Source of the DNA: Timaviella obliquedivisa GSE-PSE-MK23-08B
GTDB taxonomy: Bacteria; Cyanobacteriota; Cyanobacteriia; Elainellales; Elainellaceae
Assembly: GCA_019358855.1 (NCBI GenBank)
Contig: JAHHII010000006.1
Span: 186,001-250,000 of the forward strand
Length of the DNA stretch: 64,000 nt
Reading direction: 5' to 3'
The translations under genes were made by a program, and so were the position numbers. Each line of letters begins with the position of its first letter. Position 1 is the stretch's first letter. This document shows positions 17,745 to 26,871 of this stretch, in pieces. The notes under the pieces were generated by a model. The model ran no database searches. It saw nothing but the letters and a program-made list of their open reading frames with translations, and was not told the DNA's origin.

Positions 17745-19574
17745 CTAAGCCTCTGCAAACACAGGTAGGGCTAATGGCTCTGCCAACTTCTGCTGAGTTG
17801 TGGTTAATAGCGTATCTAAATAGCTGCGTAAATGATTCCACTGATGGCGATTAGGACGATAGGTTTGATCAGGCTGCTTGGCAAACAAAGGAGCAAGCTG
17901 CACCGACTGGTAGTCAGGGTTAGCGCGTGAGTCGGAAGTGAGCCAAAGGGCATCAGGATCGGCGAGAGCAAAACCACTGGGTAGGTGTCCATCCAATAAA
18001 GCCAGAATGGGAGTATGGCAAACTTGGGTGTCAATGCCTTGGTGCTCTAATAAAATCATGATTTCAGCGATCGTCACAGGATGATTGGGGAAAACTCGCA
18101 GCAGTTCTTGCAGCAAATAGTAGTCGCTGTACTGGTGGCGGCAGCGATCGACAACCTGGCGATGCAAGGGCAGAACTGCTAACCCGTAAGCTACACGGCT
18201 ACAGCTTGGGATACAAGTTTCTTGGGGTGATGAGGGGAGATCATAGGTGTCTTGAATAATAGTGGCGTTGGGCAGCTTTTGCCGCAGCCACCGAGCGATC
18301 GCCCCCAATGATGCCGTTCCGCCACTGCAAATCACTTGCTGAACAGCTAAAACAGGCGTTCCAGTTTGAGTTAGCAGCGCGTTCAGTTCGCGGTTTAACC
18401 GTTGCACATAAGGTAAAATTACCTGACTCGCGAGGTCTTGTCGCAGGATTGTTTTATAAACCTCTCCCAGTTTTAGGGTAAAGCTGCTCTGCTGCTGGAG
18501 CTTAATCTTGAGGTATTGTGCTGCCTCTAACAATGCCTGCCCTGCTGCCGAATCAGTCAACCGTTGGTGCAGTCGGTATCGCTGAGCCAGGTCAGGCTCA
18601 CCAGGAGCAGGAAAAATTAAGTCATCAAAATAGATCTCTTCTAGAGAAATTTTCATATCTAGATCCACTTCGCCTGGTTCACCCATTTCCCGATTCAAAA
18701 TGAGTTGACAAATAATATCTTGATCAATGCTACTGCCCGCGTAGGATAAGGTGCGAAATTGAAAATCTTTGTGGTGCAAAACTTGCGATCGACCGGGTAA
18801 ATTGACCATTGCCATTTCTGTAACCGCGGCTCCTGCATGGAAAACCAAAGTTTCGCCCTGCCAATCGGCGTGATGCAAATGTACATCTTGTCCAGGATGC
18901 GGCGGCAACTGAATCTCTGCTCGATCGGCAGGACAGATGGCTGAAAGAAGAATCGCGATCGCCTCTTCAACTAAGAAAATTTGCTCAGGCTGTGCGACCA
19001 ATCTCGCCCCCAAGACTGCCTCCCGCAGATTGAAGCTGTAGGTATCCGACCAACCTGCCGGGTAGCCAAGTACCACCGTTGCTAATTGCCGCATTGCCTG
19101 CTGAAAAGCTTTGTCTTCTAGCCCCATTGCCCCCGACAGCAGGGCAGCAGCATTAGGACAGTTGGGATTGAGAGTCATTAATAAACTTTGAAGAGACTGA
19201 TGCACCCAACTCAGCGGGAACTGGAGATGATCAGCGCCTTGCAACATAGGCTCCCACCGAGACAGGGTTGGGGAGTAGTGAGGAATGCCCAACTTGAGGT
19301 AGGGCTTAAAGTTCTTTAAGACAAACTCTGGAGTGTCGGCTGTGGCGGCTAGAGCAACGGCAGCAGGGAGACAAAATTTTCGGCGATCGCCTGGCTGCTG
19401 GCTATGCCAATAGAGAGGATAAAGCTGACGAGTTTCACGGTTTAGCAAAACGGCTGAGATCCCCGTCGTGCCAATGTCAATTCCGAGATGCCAAGCTTTA
19501 GAAGCTGACGGGGAGGATGGGTGGCTCGCTCGATCACCCCCGTCCTGGACGGTGCTCTTCTCTAGAGTGCGATC
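17745..19574 (-). CDS. Hsp70-like actin-fold ATPase, frame lacking its own start codon
   Basis: The frame is fully open from just after a run of ten A (19575-19584) to the TAG at 17745. Its first conserved element, LGIDIGTTGISAVLLN, is the phosphate-1 loop of the Hsp70/actin fold (about bases 19442-19496); VFHAGAAVTEMAMVNLP resembles phosphate-2 and VICSGGTASLGAIARWL the adenosine loop. The only usual start codon (TTG 19448) lies inside or after the first loop, so a protein begun there would lose nucleotide binding. No ATG, GTG or TTG occurs between the preceding in-frame stop and 19448. Most likely it is the C-terminal part of a fusion with the coiled-coil frame, reached by a one-base slip at the A run. 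C-terminal about 150 residues have no recognised motif. Confidence 0.8.
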   Translation of the reverse strand, partial: DRTLEKSTVQDGGDRASHPSSPSASKAWHLGIDIGTTGISAVLLNRETRQLYPLYWHSQQPGDRRKFCLPAAVALAATADTPEFVLKNFKPYLKLGIPHYSPTLSRWEPMLQGADHLQFPLSWVHQSLQSLLMTLNPNCPNAAALLSGAMGLEDKAFQQAMRQLATVVLGYPAGWSDTYSFNLREAVLGARLVAQPEQIFLVEEAIAILLSAICPADRAEIQLPPHPGQDVHLHHADWQGETLVFHAGAAVTEMAMVNLPGRSQVLHHKDFQFRTLSYAGSSIDQDIICQLILNREMGEPGEVDLDMKISLEEIYFDDLIFPAPGEPDLAQRYRLHQRLTDSAAGQALLEAAQYLKIKLQQQSSFTLKLGEVYKTILRQDLASQVILPYVQRLNRELNALLTQTGTPVLAVQQVICSGGTASLGAIARWLRQKLPNATIIQDTYDLPSSPQETCIPSCSRVAYGLAVLPLHRQVVDRCRHQYSDYYLLQELLRVFPNHPVTIAEIMILLEHQGIDTQVCHTPILALLDGHLPSGFALADPDALWLTSDSRANPDYQSVQLAPLFAKQPDQTYRPNRHQWNHLRSYLDTLLTTTQQKLAEPLALPVFAEA

Positions 19575-21804
19575 TTTTTTTTTTGAGCAGTTCCTCCAAC
19601 TCAGGCGATCGTCCGTCTAACTCTAGATCAGGAGATGGCTCAAATAATTCATCGTCTAACCCATCAAACGAAAAGGCATTGAACTCTTCAGGGTCTTCAG
19701 TCAAGAACGCTTCACGGTCGATTGGAGTAGATGAATGATCTTGCGGCATAGAAGTTTGGGGGGGAGATGCAGAAATAGATTCTGGGAGAACAGAGGTTTC
19801 TAAAGATAAGCCAACTTCCGAGTCAGGTGGATCAGAAACTGAAAAGTCAAAGTTGTTGAGGTCGAACTCTGTGGAGGATTGTGGTAGCAGGGTAGGATCA
19901 GCAGATTGCGGTAAGCCGACGGGATGCCCAGTCTCATCATCAAACAGCGTCATGTCCGCTTGAACTTGAACAGGTGAAACTTGAGGCAGATCAAAAATAG
20001 AATCGGAGAACTCTAGGTTTGATAAATCTGATTCCAGCAACTGACGCGTATCTTCTGGCAGAGCTTCTAAGTCAAGCATTGCAGGCGGAGCTGCATCTAG
20101 CAACAGACTTTCTTCAGGGTGAGCGGGTTCATAGGTGTTTTCTTCAAACTGTTCATCGATTTGAGAGGAAACAGTTGAGGGATCACCCATAAGATCAGAG
20201 AGAGAGGCGATCGCATCAGGGGGAGTTGACTCTGGGTCAGCAGTGACTTCTTGCAGAGGTGTCGCCGAGATCCCTTGCGGATCTCTCGAAGATCTCGTGG
20301 CTGGCTCAGGGTCAGGAACCTTCAGCAAAAATATTTCGACCGATTGAGATAACTCAGCATCAGAAAATTCTGGAGGAGGCGCTGCTTCTGCTTCAACGAC
20401 CTCTGCTGGATCACCCATGCCTGAGAAAAACAAGTCACTTAGCTCAGCTATCTCTGCGATCGGAGTTTCTGTCTCTACCACTGCTTCGACTGGAGTCACA
20501 AATTCAGCAGTAAGCTCAACTGCTACTTCCCCAGCTTCCACTTCTACCCTATCTCCAAACAAACTTTGGTAAAGCTCATCATCAGCTTCCGAGTCATCAA
20601 CCTTTGACGATTCGGCACCTGCACTTAATTCTTCAACACCCCTGCCGTTCAGTTGGTTCAACAAATCCATCGCCGAAGATAAGTCTTCAGTTAAGTCCTC
20701 AGTCTCAGCATTAGGGGGTGCAGTTGAAATTGAGGGCAACGGCTCTAAACTTTCCTGAAACAGAGTAATGTCTTCTGCATTGGTTGAATCTAGATGGTGC
20801 TGAAGTAGGGTAATTTCATCGTCATAAAAGCTGAGGGGGGCATCATCAGTCGAGAGGTCTAAAGGCTCTAAACCAAGGTCTGACTGATCCAAATCAGGAG
20901 TTTGACTAGCTGGGTTTAAGCCATTTAGTTCTCCTAAAAGTTGATCAATCTCAGTATCTACAGAAGGGGAACTCGTACCTAAACTAGGCGCTTCGACCTG
21001 AAGGGAAGATTGCAAGTAGGTTGAAGTTTCGCGCCCTAAATGTTCTGCCAAGCGATTGACCAACGCCGAAAACATTGCCTCACCCTGCTGCCCCAAGGTG
21101 TGCATTCGATTCAAGCCTTGCTCTAACGAATCCTCGTAGCTATTAATGTTAGCGTGCATGGATTCAAAAATGATGCGAATGGCTGAATCGAGGCGCATCA
21201 TAAGCTGATCAGATTGGGCTTGTAGACGCTGCATGTGCTGGAGCCGCTGGGCTGGGCTAAGAGCATCGCCATCGCCCAAGAAGGGCTGATCAGCAGGCGT
21301 TTGCGCCGATAAACTTGCCAGCATATTGGCGACTTGCCCCGTCAAGTTTTCTTGCAACTGCTGCATAGAAGACTGAAGAAACTCAGACACAAATTGCTGA
21401 TTAGCGGCAGGTAAAGACTGCTGCCGCTGTGCTTCAAGCTGCTGAACTTCTTGTGCCAATGCCGATCGCCGCTGTTGCAATGCATCAATGTCTGAGCGCA
21501 AAGGCTGGAGCATATTAGTGCGCAAATAATTCATTTCCTGCAAAACAGCTTGCAAAACCTGTTGAGCAGTTTCAACCGACTGCCCCGTCATTGCGCCAGG
21601 GGCAGTACTGCCTGTTAACGGTCTATCCTCTGCTTCCCGTGTCTGTTGTTGTAGCACTACTAGGTAGCTGCGGGTTTGTTGCAGCACCTGGCGCTGCTGG
21701 TCTACCTCACCAGATTGCAGCCAAGGAAAACGAGGGATGCTTTTACGAAGCGCCTCGTCAATTTGTCGAATGAGTTCTTGAATTTGGACAGTTTGCGGAG
21801 TCAC
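19534..21804 (-). CDS. Coiled-coil and acidic low-complexity protein, likely N-terminal part of the Hsp70-like fusion
   Basis: 756 residues from GTG 21804, chosen because AAGGA lies eight bases upstream and because VTPQTVQIQELIRQID begins the conserved-looking part; an ATG at 21900 would add 32 residues. Residues about 1-290 are helical and Gln/Leu-rich coiled coil (LRSDIDALQQRRSALAQEV); about 290-745 are very acidic with repeated DL/EL segments such as LSDLFFSGMGDPAE and LSDLMGDPST. The frame ends 14 codons after the A10 run in an Arg-rich tail (RSHSREEHRPGRG) unlike the rest, supporting the idea that the natural product continues into the ATPase frame. A dispersed 29-bp repeat sits inside (20269-20297). 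Function unknown. Confidence 0.8.
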   Translation of the reverse strand: MTPQTVQIQELIRQIDEALRKSIPRFPWLQSGEVDQQRQVLQQTRSYLVVLQQQTREAEDRPLTGSTAPGAMTGQSVETAQQVLQAVLQEMNYLRTNMLQPLRSDIDALQQRRSALAQEVQQLEAQRQQSLPAANQQFVSEFLQSSMQQLQENLTGQVANMLASLSAQTPADQPFLGDGDALSPAQRLQHMQRLQAQSDQLMMRLDSAIRIIFESMHANINSYEDSLEQGLNRMHTLGQQGEAMFSALVNRLAEHLGRETSTYLQSSLQVEAPSLGTSSPSVDTEIDQLLGELNGLNPASQTPDLDQSDLGLEPLDLSTDDAPLSFYDDEITLLQHHLDSTNAEDITLFQESLEPLPSISTAPPNAETEDLTEDLSSAMDLLNQLNGRGVEELSAGAESSKVDDSEADDELYQSLFGDRVEVEAGEVAVELTAEFVTPVEAVVETETPIAEIAELSDLFFSGMGDPAEVVEAEAAPPPEFSDAELSQSVEIFLLKVPDPEPATRSSRDPQGISATPLQEVTADPESTPPDAIASLSDLMGDPSTVSSQIDEQFEENTYEPAHPEESLLLDAAPPAMLDLEALPEDTRQLLESDLSNLEFSDSIFDLPQVSPVQVQADMTLFDDETGHPVGLPQSADPTLLPQSSTEFDLNNFDFSVSDPPDSEVGLSLETSVLPESISASPPQTSMPQDHSSTPIDREAFLTEDPEEFNAFSFDGLDDELFEPSPDLELDGRSPELEELLKKKRSHSREEHRPGRG
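19575..19584 (-). promoter_or_regulatory. A10 slippery run joining two reading frames
   Basis: On the minus strand CTC-A10-GATCGC. In the upstream frame it reads CTC AAA AAA AAA AGA; with nine A it would read CTC AAA AAA AAA GAT and pass into the Hsp70-like frame, giving one frame of 1353 codons from the GTG at 21804 to the TAG at 17745. Homopolymers of this length are known sites of RNA polymerase slippage and of sequencing errors. Confidence 0.6.
20269..20297 (+). repeat. Dispersed 29-bp repeat, copy 1
   Basis: Starts GATCCCTTGCGG and continues with a TCTCGAAGA core. It matches copy 2 at 27 of 29 positions. It lies in the acidic part of the coiled-coil gene. GAGATC/GATCTC around CCTTGCG can form a small hairpin. 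Confidence 0.75.
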
Positions 21805-22090
21805 TATTGAATCCTTTGTATTAAGCTTGACGGGCGTGTAGCTAGACTGACGGGAAGCAATACAGGAAGCAGAGGGTAAAGGATTGGCATAGCTGCCCAA
21901 ATATTAACGCCATCCCCCGTGACGGGATCAAAATAATGCTTCGATGAATGGTAATTCAGGAGATGTCATTTCTTTTACATCTTTCTACTTAAGTTGAATG
22001 GAGCTTTCAGGAAAGTCTAGCGCTTCTCTACTAATCTGTTTTGATGTGGTAACTCAGATTTAGGAGTGACATGGATTAAAGATACAAAAG

Positions 22091-22501
22091 TTAAGATTGA
22101 GCGATCGCCACTGTCACGCCGCCTAAGTAATCTTCATGACGAAAGGTCTGTTTCGTGACACAAAGGTTTGCCCCAAGAGGTGCAGCTAGAAGGGCAGCCG
22201 CTTCGGCAACGCTAGGGCAACCCACTAAGGCTTGGGTACGGGGAGAGGAGCAAGTGGTGGGAATTTGGCTCAACTCGGCGGCGGTGAAGCTCAACAGGGA
22301 AAGATGGCGATCGCGGCAGTATTCTACTAATCCTGCTTCATCGGCTTTGCGATCGAGGGTGGCAATTGCGGCGATCGCAGTTTCGAGGAGATGATGACTT
22401 TGGCAGACCTGGGCGATCGCCAGTTCGATGAGTAAGCGAGAGGAATGGCGCTGACAGCCAATGCCGACCCAGAGTGTTTTTGGCAGGTGGGTTTTTGGCA
22501 T
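22091..22501 (-). CDS. CobE/CbiG C-terminal domain protein
   Basis: 136 residues from ATG 22501 (MPKTHLPKTLWVGIGC); a frame start at 22570 would overlap the upstream U32 gene. The pattern VGIGCQRHSS, ATLDRKADEAGLVEYC and PSVAEAAALLAAP matches the CbiG_C/CobE domain. In CbiG this domain accompanies opening of the delta-lactone ring in anaerobic cobalamin synthesis; CobE itself has no firm reaction. As a stand-alone domain it fits the CobE type. No other cobalamin gene is in the window. It follows the U32 gene by 49 bases on the same strand. Confidence 0.8.
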   Translation of the reverse strand: MPKTHLPKTLWVGIGCQRHSSRLLIELAIAQVCQSHHLLETAIAAIATLDRKADEAGLVEYCRDRHLSLLSFTAAELSQIPTTCSSPRTQALVGCPSVAEAAALLAAPLGANLCVTKQTFRHEDYLGGVTVAIAQS

Positions 22502-22550
22502 AGGGTTAAATTTTCTGACTGACTGTTTTAAAGAATCTACTTTAAAGAAT

Positions 22551-25052
22551 TTACCGTGATGCGGTTCCACGAGTCACCCCGAGTTGATTCTGCACTTTCA
22601 ACGCTCTCCAAAGCTGAGAACCTGAGATTTCTCCTTGCAAAAGCTGACGGTAATAGTGAAGAGTTTGTATGACTTGCTCGGGGCTTTCATCTACAAATTC
22701 AACGCGGAAATGATGCACTCCTAAATTTTGAAGCTGTGAAACATATTCTGCGCCCGTTTGAGCCGTCGCATTAAATACAGTATTACGACACCCTGCATCA
22801 GCTTTGAGAACGTGCTGTTTCCCTGTGCGATCGAGCAACTTCACCTCGTGTTGTTCACAGGGGCGACCACAATTTGTATAATCAGTTCCCTGTGACATGA
22901 ATGCACAAAAGACACAATGCTCCATATGAAACATCGGCATATGCTGGTGGATAGTGATTTCAAACCAATCGGCAGGACAGCTTGTGATTAAATCTTTAAG
23001 TTGGTCAATATTGAGGTCATAGGAAGCAGTAAGGCGCTCCAAATTAAAGTGCTGCTTCAAGTAATCGGCAGTCAGACCGTTGGCAACGTTAAGGGAAAAG
23101 TCTCCCAGGCAGCGCGCGGCTTTGCCGTTACCGCAAGGGTCGCCTGCAAAAAATTGAAGCTGATCATAATTTCGCACTAAATATCCATCGGCTTCGCTAT
23201 CGCGCACTTGCTGTAAAATCCAGTTCTCTCCCGGTTTTGTAATTCGAGGAGGGGCGACCCAAATCTGTTGATGATGGGAGTGCGCTAGGGTGACGGCATC
23301 TCGGTAAGTTCGGGGATCTTCAAATTCGCAGTAGACCGTGGAAATATCAGATTCTACAACGGCTTTAAGCTGCTCAAAAGTGCGAACTAACGGTACGAGG
23401 GAGGGGTAATGCGATCCCTTGCGGATATCTCGAAGAGCTCGCCCGGATAAATTCTCTGCTATCTGAGGGTAAAGGGTAAGACGGGATGCATTAGGGTTGA
23501 GTTGCCATTGTTTGGGGCGCGATCGCAGTTCTTCTAGACCGTTCACAATTTCTCGTCGTAACCGATTCAGTTCACTGACTGGAATCATGACCTTACCTGT
23601 AATATGATTCGTTAATTTTTCCAGATAAAAAGGTGTGTTTCCTAGTCGTCCTAATTGTTCTTCTAGACGTTCTGAAGTCAGATGTTTGTTGTGCGCCTCG
23701 ACCAAAGGCATAGTAGATTCGACCTGGGTGATATTTCCTTGTTCATCACGGGCGATCGCCACTAAGTTCTGTCCAATCTCGCCGTGGATTTCTAGCTGAA
23801 TAGAACGTTGAAACTGAGGGATTTCTGTATTAAAACTTTGGCGAAGATGGCGATCGAGTTCAGGATCGCTCGTTTTCCAAACCTTGTTCCCTACTTCAAT
23901 TTTGCGGAAGTTCAACGCATCTCGTCCAAAGCTCAAAACTGCATTCTGTCCTCGTTGTTCAACCGTGTAAATTCTACCGCCCTCTTCCTTCGCCTCTGGA
24001 TGTCCGGAATCAAACACAACACCATCTCCGGCTTTGGGAAATTCCTGTACTTGTACCGTTACCTTTTCATTGCGAATTTCTGTGACTTCTCCCAGGTAAA
24101 AGCCTCGTTTTTTGCCAAACCGAGCGTGAACTAATTCTTGGTTGTTAATTCCTTCAAACCAGCCTGTATAAAGACCGCGAGAGAACGCCATTTCCAGGTT
24201 ATATTGCTCTTCTGAAAGCACCGTATGTTCTAAATTAGCCATGATCCGATCTAACGCTTTGCGATAAACCTGAGTGACGTTAGCCACATATTCTGGCGTT
24301 TTCAAACGACCTTCGATTTTAAGGCAAGTTACTCCTGCTTTTACCAGTTCGGGTAGAACTTCTAGACCCGCTAAATCTTGAGGACTGAGAAGATATTTGC
24401 GATCGCCCAAATCCAACAATTTTCCATCTACCACCAAGTCATAAGGCATCCGGCAAGCCTGCGCACATTCTCCCCGATTCGCCGATCGTCCGCCCAAAGC
24501 CTCGCTCGTCAAACATTGTCCCGAATACGCGACACACAACGCGCCATGCACAAACACTTCTAACGGCAGTTCAACCGCTTGCTGAATTTTGTTGATTTCT
24601 TTAATAGAACACTCACGAGCCAGCACCACCAATTGACAACCCAACGCTTGGGCAAACTTCACACCCGCCGCGCTGGTAATGGTCATTTGCGTAGAAGCGT
24701 GAATGGGAAAATCTGGTGACAGGTGACGAATCAGGCGACAGATGCCAATGTCTTGCACGATCGCCGCGTCTACTCCGGCTGCAATCATAGAGCGTAAATA
24801 CTGCTCGGCTTCAGCCAGTTCGCTAGGAAAAATCAGCGTGTTGAGCGTGACATAGCCCTTAACTCCCCGACGATGCAAAAACGCCATCAGTTCGGGCAAA
24901 TCTGCCTCGGTAAAATTTTGCGCCCGCATTCTGGCATTAAACCGATCCAAACCAAAATAAATGGCATCGGCTCCATTTTCCACAGCGGCTTTGGCACAGT
25001 CCCAGTATCCGGCTGGAGCAAGGAGTTCGGGGCATTTGAGAGCAGAAGGCAT
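22551..25052 (-). CDS. U32 family protein (RlhA-like, long form)
   Basis: 833 residues: an N-terminal U32 TIM-barrel (PELLAPAGYWDCAKAAVENG...FVHGALCVAYSGQCLTS...RGECAQACR) and a long C-terminal part containing a DUF3656-like region and a Cys motif HCVFCAFMSQGTDYTNCGRPC. The E. coli U32 member RlhA hydroxylates 23S rRNA C2501; related proteins act in tRNA hydroxylation or ubiquinone synthesis, and true protease activity is doubtful. The paired cysteines (about residues 170-200 and 710-730) suit an Fe-S cluster. Start ATG 25052 gives the typical N-terminus. It carries copy 2 of the 29-bp repeat (23413-23441). The RlmI-like gene lies 29 bases upstream. Confidence 0.9.
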   Translation of the reverse strand: MPSALKCPELLAPAGYWDCAKAAVENGADAIYFGLDRFNARMRAQNFTEADLPELMAFLHRRGVKGYVTLNTLIFPSELAEAEQYLRSMIAAGVDAAIVQDIGICRLIRHLSPDFPIHASTQMTITSAAGVKFAQALGCQLVVLARECSIKEINKIQQAVELPLEVFVHGALCVAYSGQCLTSEALGGRSANRGECAQACRMPYDLVVDGKLLDLGDRKYLLSPQDLAGLEVLPELVKAGVTCLKIEGRLKTPEYVANVTQVYRKALDRIMANLEHTVLSEEQYNLEMAFSRGLYTGWFEGINNQELVHARFGKKRGFYLGEVTEIRNEKVTVQVQEFPKAGDGVVFDSGHPEAKEEGGRIYTVEQRGQNAVLSFGRDALNFRKIEVGNKVWKTSDPELDRHLRQSFNTEIPQFQRSIQLEIHGEIGQNLVAIARDEQGNITQVESTMPLVEAHNKHLTSERLEEQLGRLGNTPFYLEKLTNHITGKVMIPVSELNRLRREIVNGLEELRSRPKQWQLNPNASRLTLYPQIAENLSGRALRDIRKGSHYPSLVPLVRTFEQLKAVVESDISTVYCEFEDPRTYRDAVTLAHSHHQQIWVAPPRITKPGENWILQQVRDSEADGYLVRNYDQLQFFAGDPCGNGKAARCLGDFSLNVANGLTADYLKQHFNLERLTASYDLNIDQLKDLITSCPADWFEITIHQHMPMFHMEHCVFCAFMSQGTDYTNCGRPCEQHEVKLLDRTGKQHVLKADAGCRNTVFNATAQTGAEYVSQLQNLGVHHFRVEFVDESPEQVIQTLHYYRQLLQGEISGSQLWRALKVQNQLGVTRGTASR
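23413..23441 (+). repeat. Dispersed 29-bp repeat, copy 2
   Basis: Inside the U32 gene, encoding part of the segment RALRDIRKGSH on the opposite strand. 27 of 29 bases equal copy 1 and 25 of 29 equal copy 3. Confidence 0.75.
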
Positions 25053-25081
25053 GGGGGCGATCGCAAGAGAACCTCTTCATC

Positions 25082-26269
25082 CTATCGCACTCGTCCGACG
25101 ACAAACTTGAGGTAACGCCCTTCGGGAAATTGGGCTGGGACGGGATGATCGAGCGGCTGTCCGGCTTCGTGGATAATTTGCAGGCGATGTCCGGTACTGG
25201 CTCCGGCGGCGGCGATCATTTCCTTAAATGCGTCGGGGTTAACTTGGCTAGTGCAGCTTGCGGTTGCTAATAAGCCGCCAGGGGTAACGCATTGCAGGGC
25301 AAGGGCATTGAGTTTGGTGTAGGCACGGAGAGCGGCGTGGCGATTTTGCTTGGTTTTGGCAAAGCTGGGCGGGTCGAGAATTATTAAGTCGAAGCGCTGT
25401 TTTTGTTCGACGTAGCGACTGAGTAAGGTGAAGCAATCTTCGGTGATAAAGGTATGGCGAGATTCGTCTAATTGATTGAGATGAATATTTGTCGTTGTGG
25501 CTTGTGCTAGCGATCGCCCTACATCTACACTGACCACTCGCTTTGCTCCGCCTCGCAGGGCATACAGTGAAAAGGCTCCCGTGTAGGAAAAGCAATTCAG
25601 TACTTCCCGGTCTTGACTCCAACCTTCTAAAAACCGCCGATTTTCTCGATGATCCAGGAATAGTCCAGTTTTTTGTCCGGTCTGCAAATCTACCTGAAAC
25701 TTTAGATGATGTTCTTGTACCGTCAAATCTTTCGGCGCGGCTTGTCCCCAGAACAACCTGCCTTTACCGGATTCTTCATCTCTTTCTTCGGGCAAATCAG
25801 CAGAGTGCTTGGTTCGTAGAATAATGCCTTTGAGAGAATAGGTGGCGATTAACGCAGCAACCAGATCCTCTAGAAGTCTGGCAGCGCCTTCCATGTAGGT
25901 TTGAATCACGGCATAGTCGCCATATAAATCGACCGTTAGTCCAGGTAGCCCGTCACCTTCGCCAAACAGCCAGCGGTAGGCGGTGCAGCCCTGTTGCCGG
26001 AGGGGCGATCGCAGTTCCCAGGCAGCTTGCACTTGGTCATAAAACCATTTTTTGTCGGGCACCTGCCGTTCTGAAAAAATCCGAATGGCGATCGAACCGT
26101 TGGCATCCCACAATCCATATCCTGTCCACCCCCCGCAGCGCACCTTCACCCAAGTTCCCGATGGAAAGCGAACTGAGGGCGGCACATGGTTGCGGTAAAC
26201 CCACGGATGTCCTTGGGCGAGGCGTTGTTTGAGGTGCGTGGGTAGTTGAATGTCTGGGGCTTTGGGCAT
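25082..26269 (-). CDS. RlmI-like 23S rRNA m5C methyltransferase
   Basis: 395 residues. An N-terminal PUA-like domain (QGHPWVYRNHVPPSVRFPSGTWVKV) is followed by an RlmI-type middle domain and a Rossmann methyltransferase: VLNCFSYTGAFSLYALRGGAKRV (SAM loop), LDPPSFAK (catalytic/binding), ATASCTSQV. E. coli RlmI methylates C1962 of 23S rRNA. Start ATG 26269. It is 29 bases upstream of the U32 gene on the same strand; both may act on 23S rRNA, a plausible functional pair. Confidence 0.88.
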   Translation of the reverse strand: MPKAPDIQLPTHLKQRLAQGHPWVYRNHVPPSVRFPSGTWVKVRCGGWTGYGLWDANGSIAIRIFSERQVPDKKWFYDQVQAAWELRSPLRQQGCTAYRWLFGEGDGLPGLTVDLYGDYAVIQTYMEGAARLLEDLVAALIATYSLKGIILRTKHSADLPEERDEESGKGRLFWGQAAPKDLTVQEHHLKFQVDLQTGQKTGLFLDHRENRRFLEGWSQDREVLNCFSYTGAFSLYALRGGAKRVVSVDVGRSLAQATTTNIHLNQLDESRHTFITEDCFTLLSRYVEQKQRFDLIILDPPSFAKTKQNRHAALRAYTKLNALALQCVTPGGLLATASCTSQVNPDAFKEMIAAAGASTGHRLQIIHEAGQPLDHPVPAQFPEGRYLKFVVGRVR

Positions 26270-26382
26270 GGGGTGATGAGTGGAGCGATCGCGGGGATGG
26301 GATTAATTTCTTCAAGTTGCTGTTGTGGATTCTGATACTACCTCTAAAAGTTTCATCGTAATGCGATCGCCCCCTCTTCTCC

Positions 26383-26607
26383 TTACGCTGCTTGCAAAGT
26401 TTGCGGTTGAGGTAGGAGCCTTCCCTCGGCTTCATAACTTTCGATGATTAGTTCCAGCACCTCTTGAGCATTTTTGAGCGCCTCTTCGTAGGTGTCACCG
26501 TGGGTAAAATACCGCTGAATCTCTGTCGAAAATTCTGGCAGTTCAACTAGGTAGCAGTCATCCTCATCAGACCAAGCAATATTTACTCGATATTTAAGTT
26601 GGCTCAT
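26383..26607 (-). CDS. hicB: HicB-like antitoxin
   Basis: 74 residues. The sequence KYRVNIAWSDEDDCYLVELPEF...THGDTYEEALKNAQEVLELIIESY is the HicB partial RNase-H-like fold, which binds and inhibits HicA. There is no obvious DNA-binding domain after it (ends GRLLPQPQTLQAA), so it is the short form. Its ATG overlaps the hicA stop by four bases, as usual for hicAB. Confidence 0.9.
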   Translation of the reverse strand: MSQLKYRVNIAWSDEDDCYLVELPEFSTEIQRYFTHGDTYEEALKNAQEVLELIIESYEAEGRLLPQPQTLQAA

Positions 26608-26819
26608 TCGTTTTGTTCCTTTTCATCTAATTGTTGTAACGCTGTATTTACCAATTTTTCTAAGTAGGGCTTTGCGTCTTGGCTATCTTTCCCAGCCAGA
26701 GTAATTGGCAATTCTGGTAGTCCCGAATGAATCCAGCGTTCGTGGCTACCCCGGATTCGCTTACATTCAAAGCCAGCTTGACGTAGAATTGCCTTTAATT
26801 CCCTGATTTTCTTGGGCAT
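26604..26819 (-). CDS. hicA: HicA-like mRNA interferase toxin
   Basis: 71 residues. KIRELKAILRQAGFECKRIRGSHERWIH is the dsRNA-binding-like HicA core with the catalytic His in GSHERW; the usual GHGSH-like motif is present as RGSH. HicA cleaves mRNA and tmRNA and is neutralised by HicB. The tail (PYLEKLVNTALQQLDEKEQNE) is typical. The toxin gene comes first. An Uma2 gene follows upstream at 52 bases, also on the minus strand. Confidence 0.9.
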   Translation of the reverse strand: MPKKIRELKAILRQAGFECKRIRGSHERWIHSGLPELPITLAGKDSQDAKPYLEKLVNTALQQLDEKEQNE

Positions 26820-26871
26820 ATTTTTTCCAATTGTGCCAACTCTTTAACTGCAATTCCTCTGGTTAATGCTC

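Noticed and set aside
19517-19738. Plus-strand ORF over the frame junction, rich in Ser
   Set aside because: Shadow of the acidic minus-strand gene; composition is just its complement.
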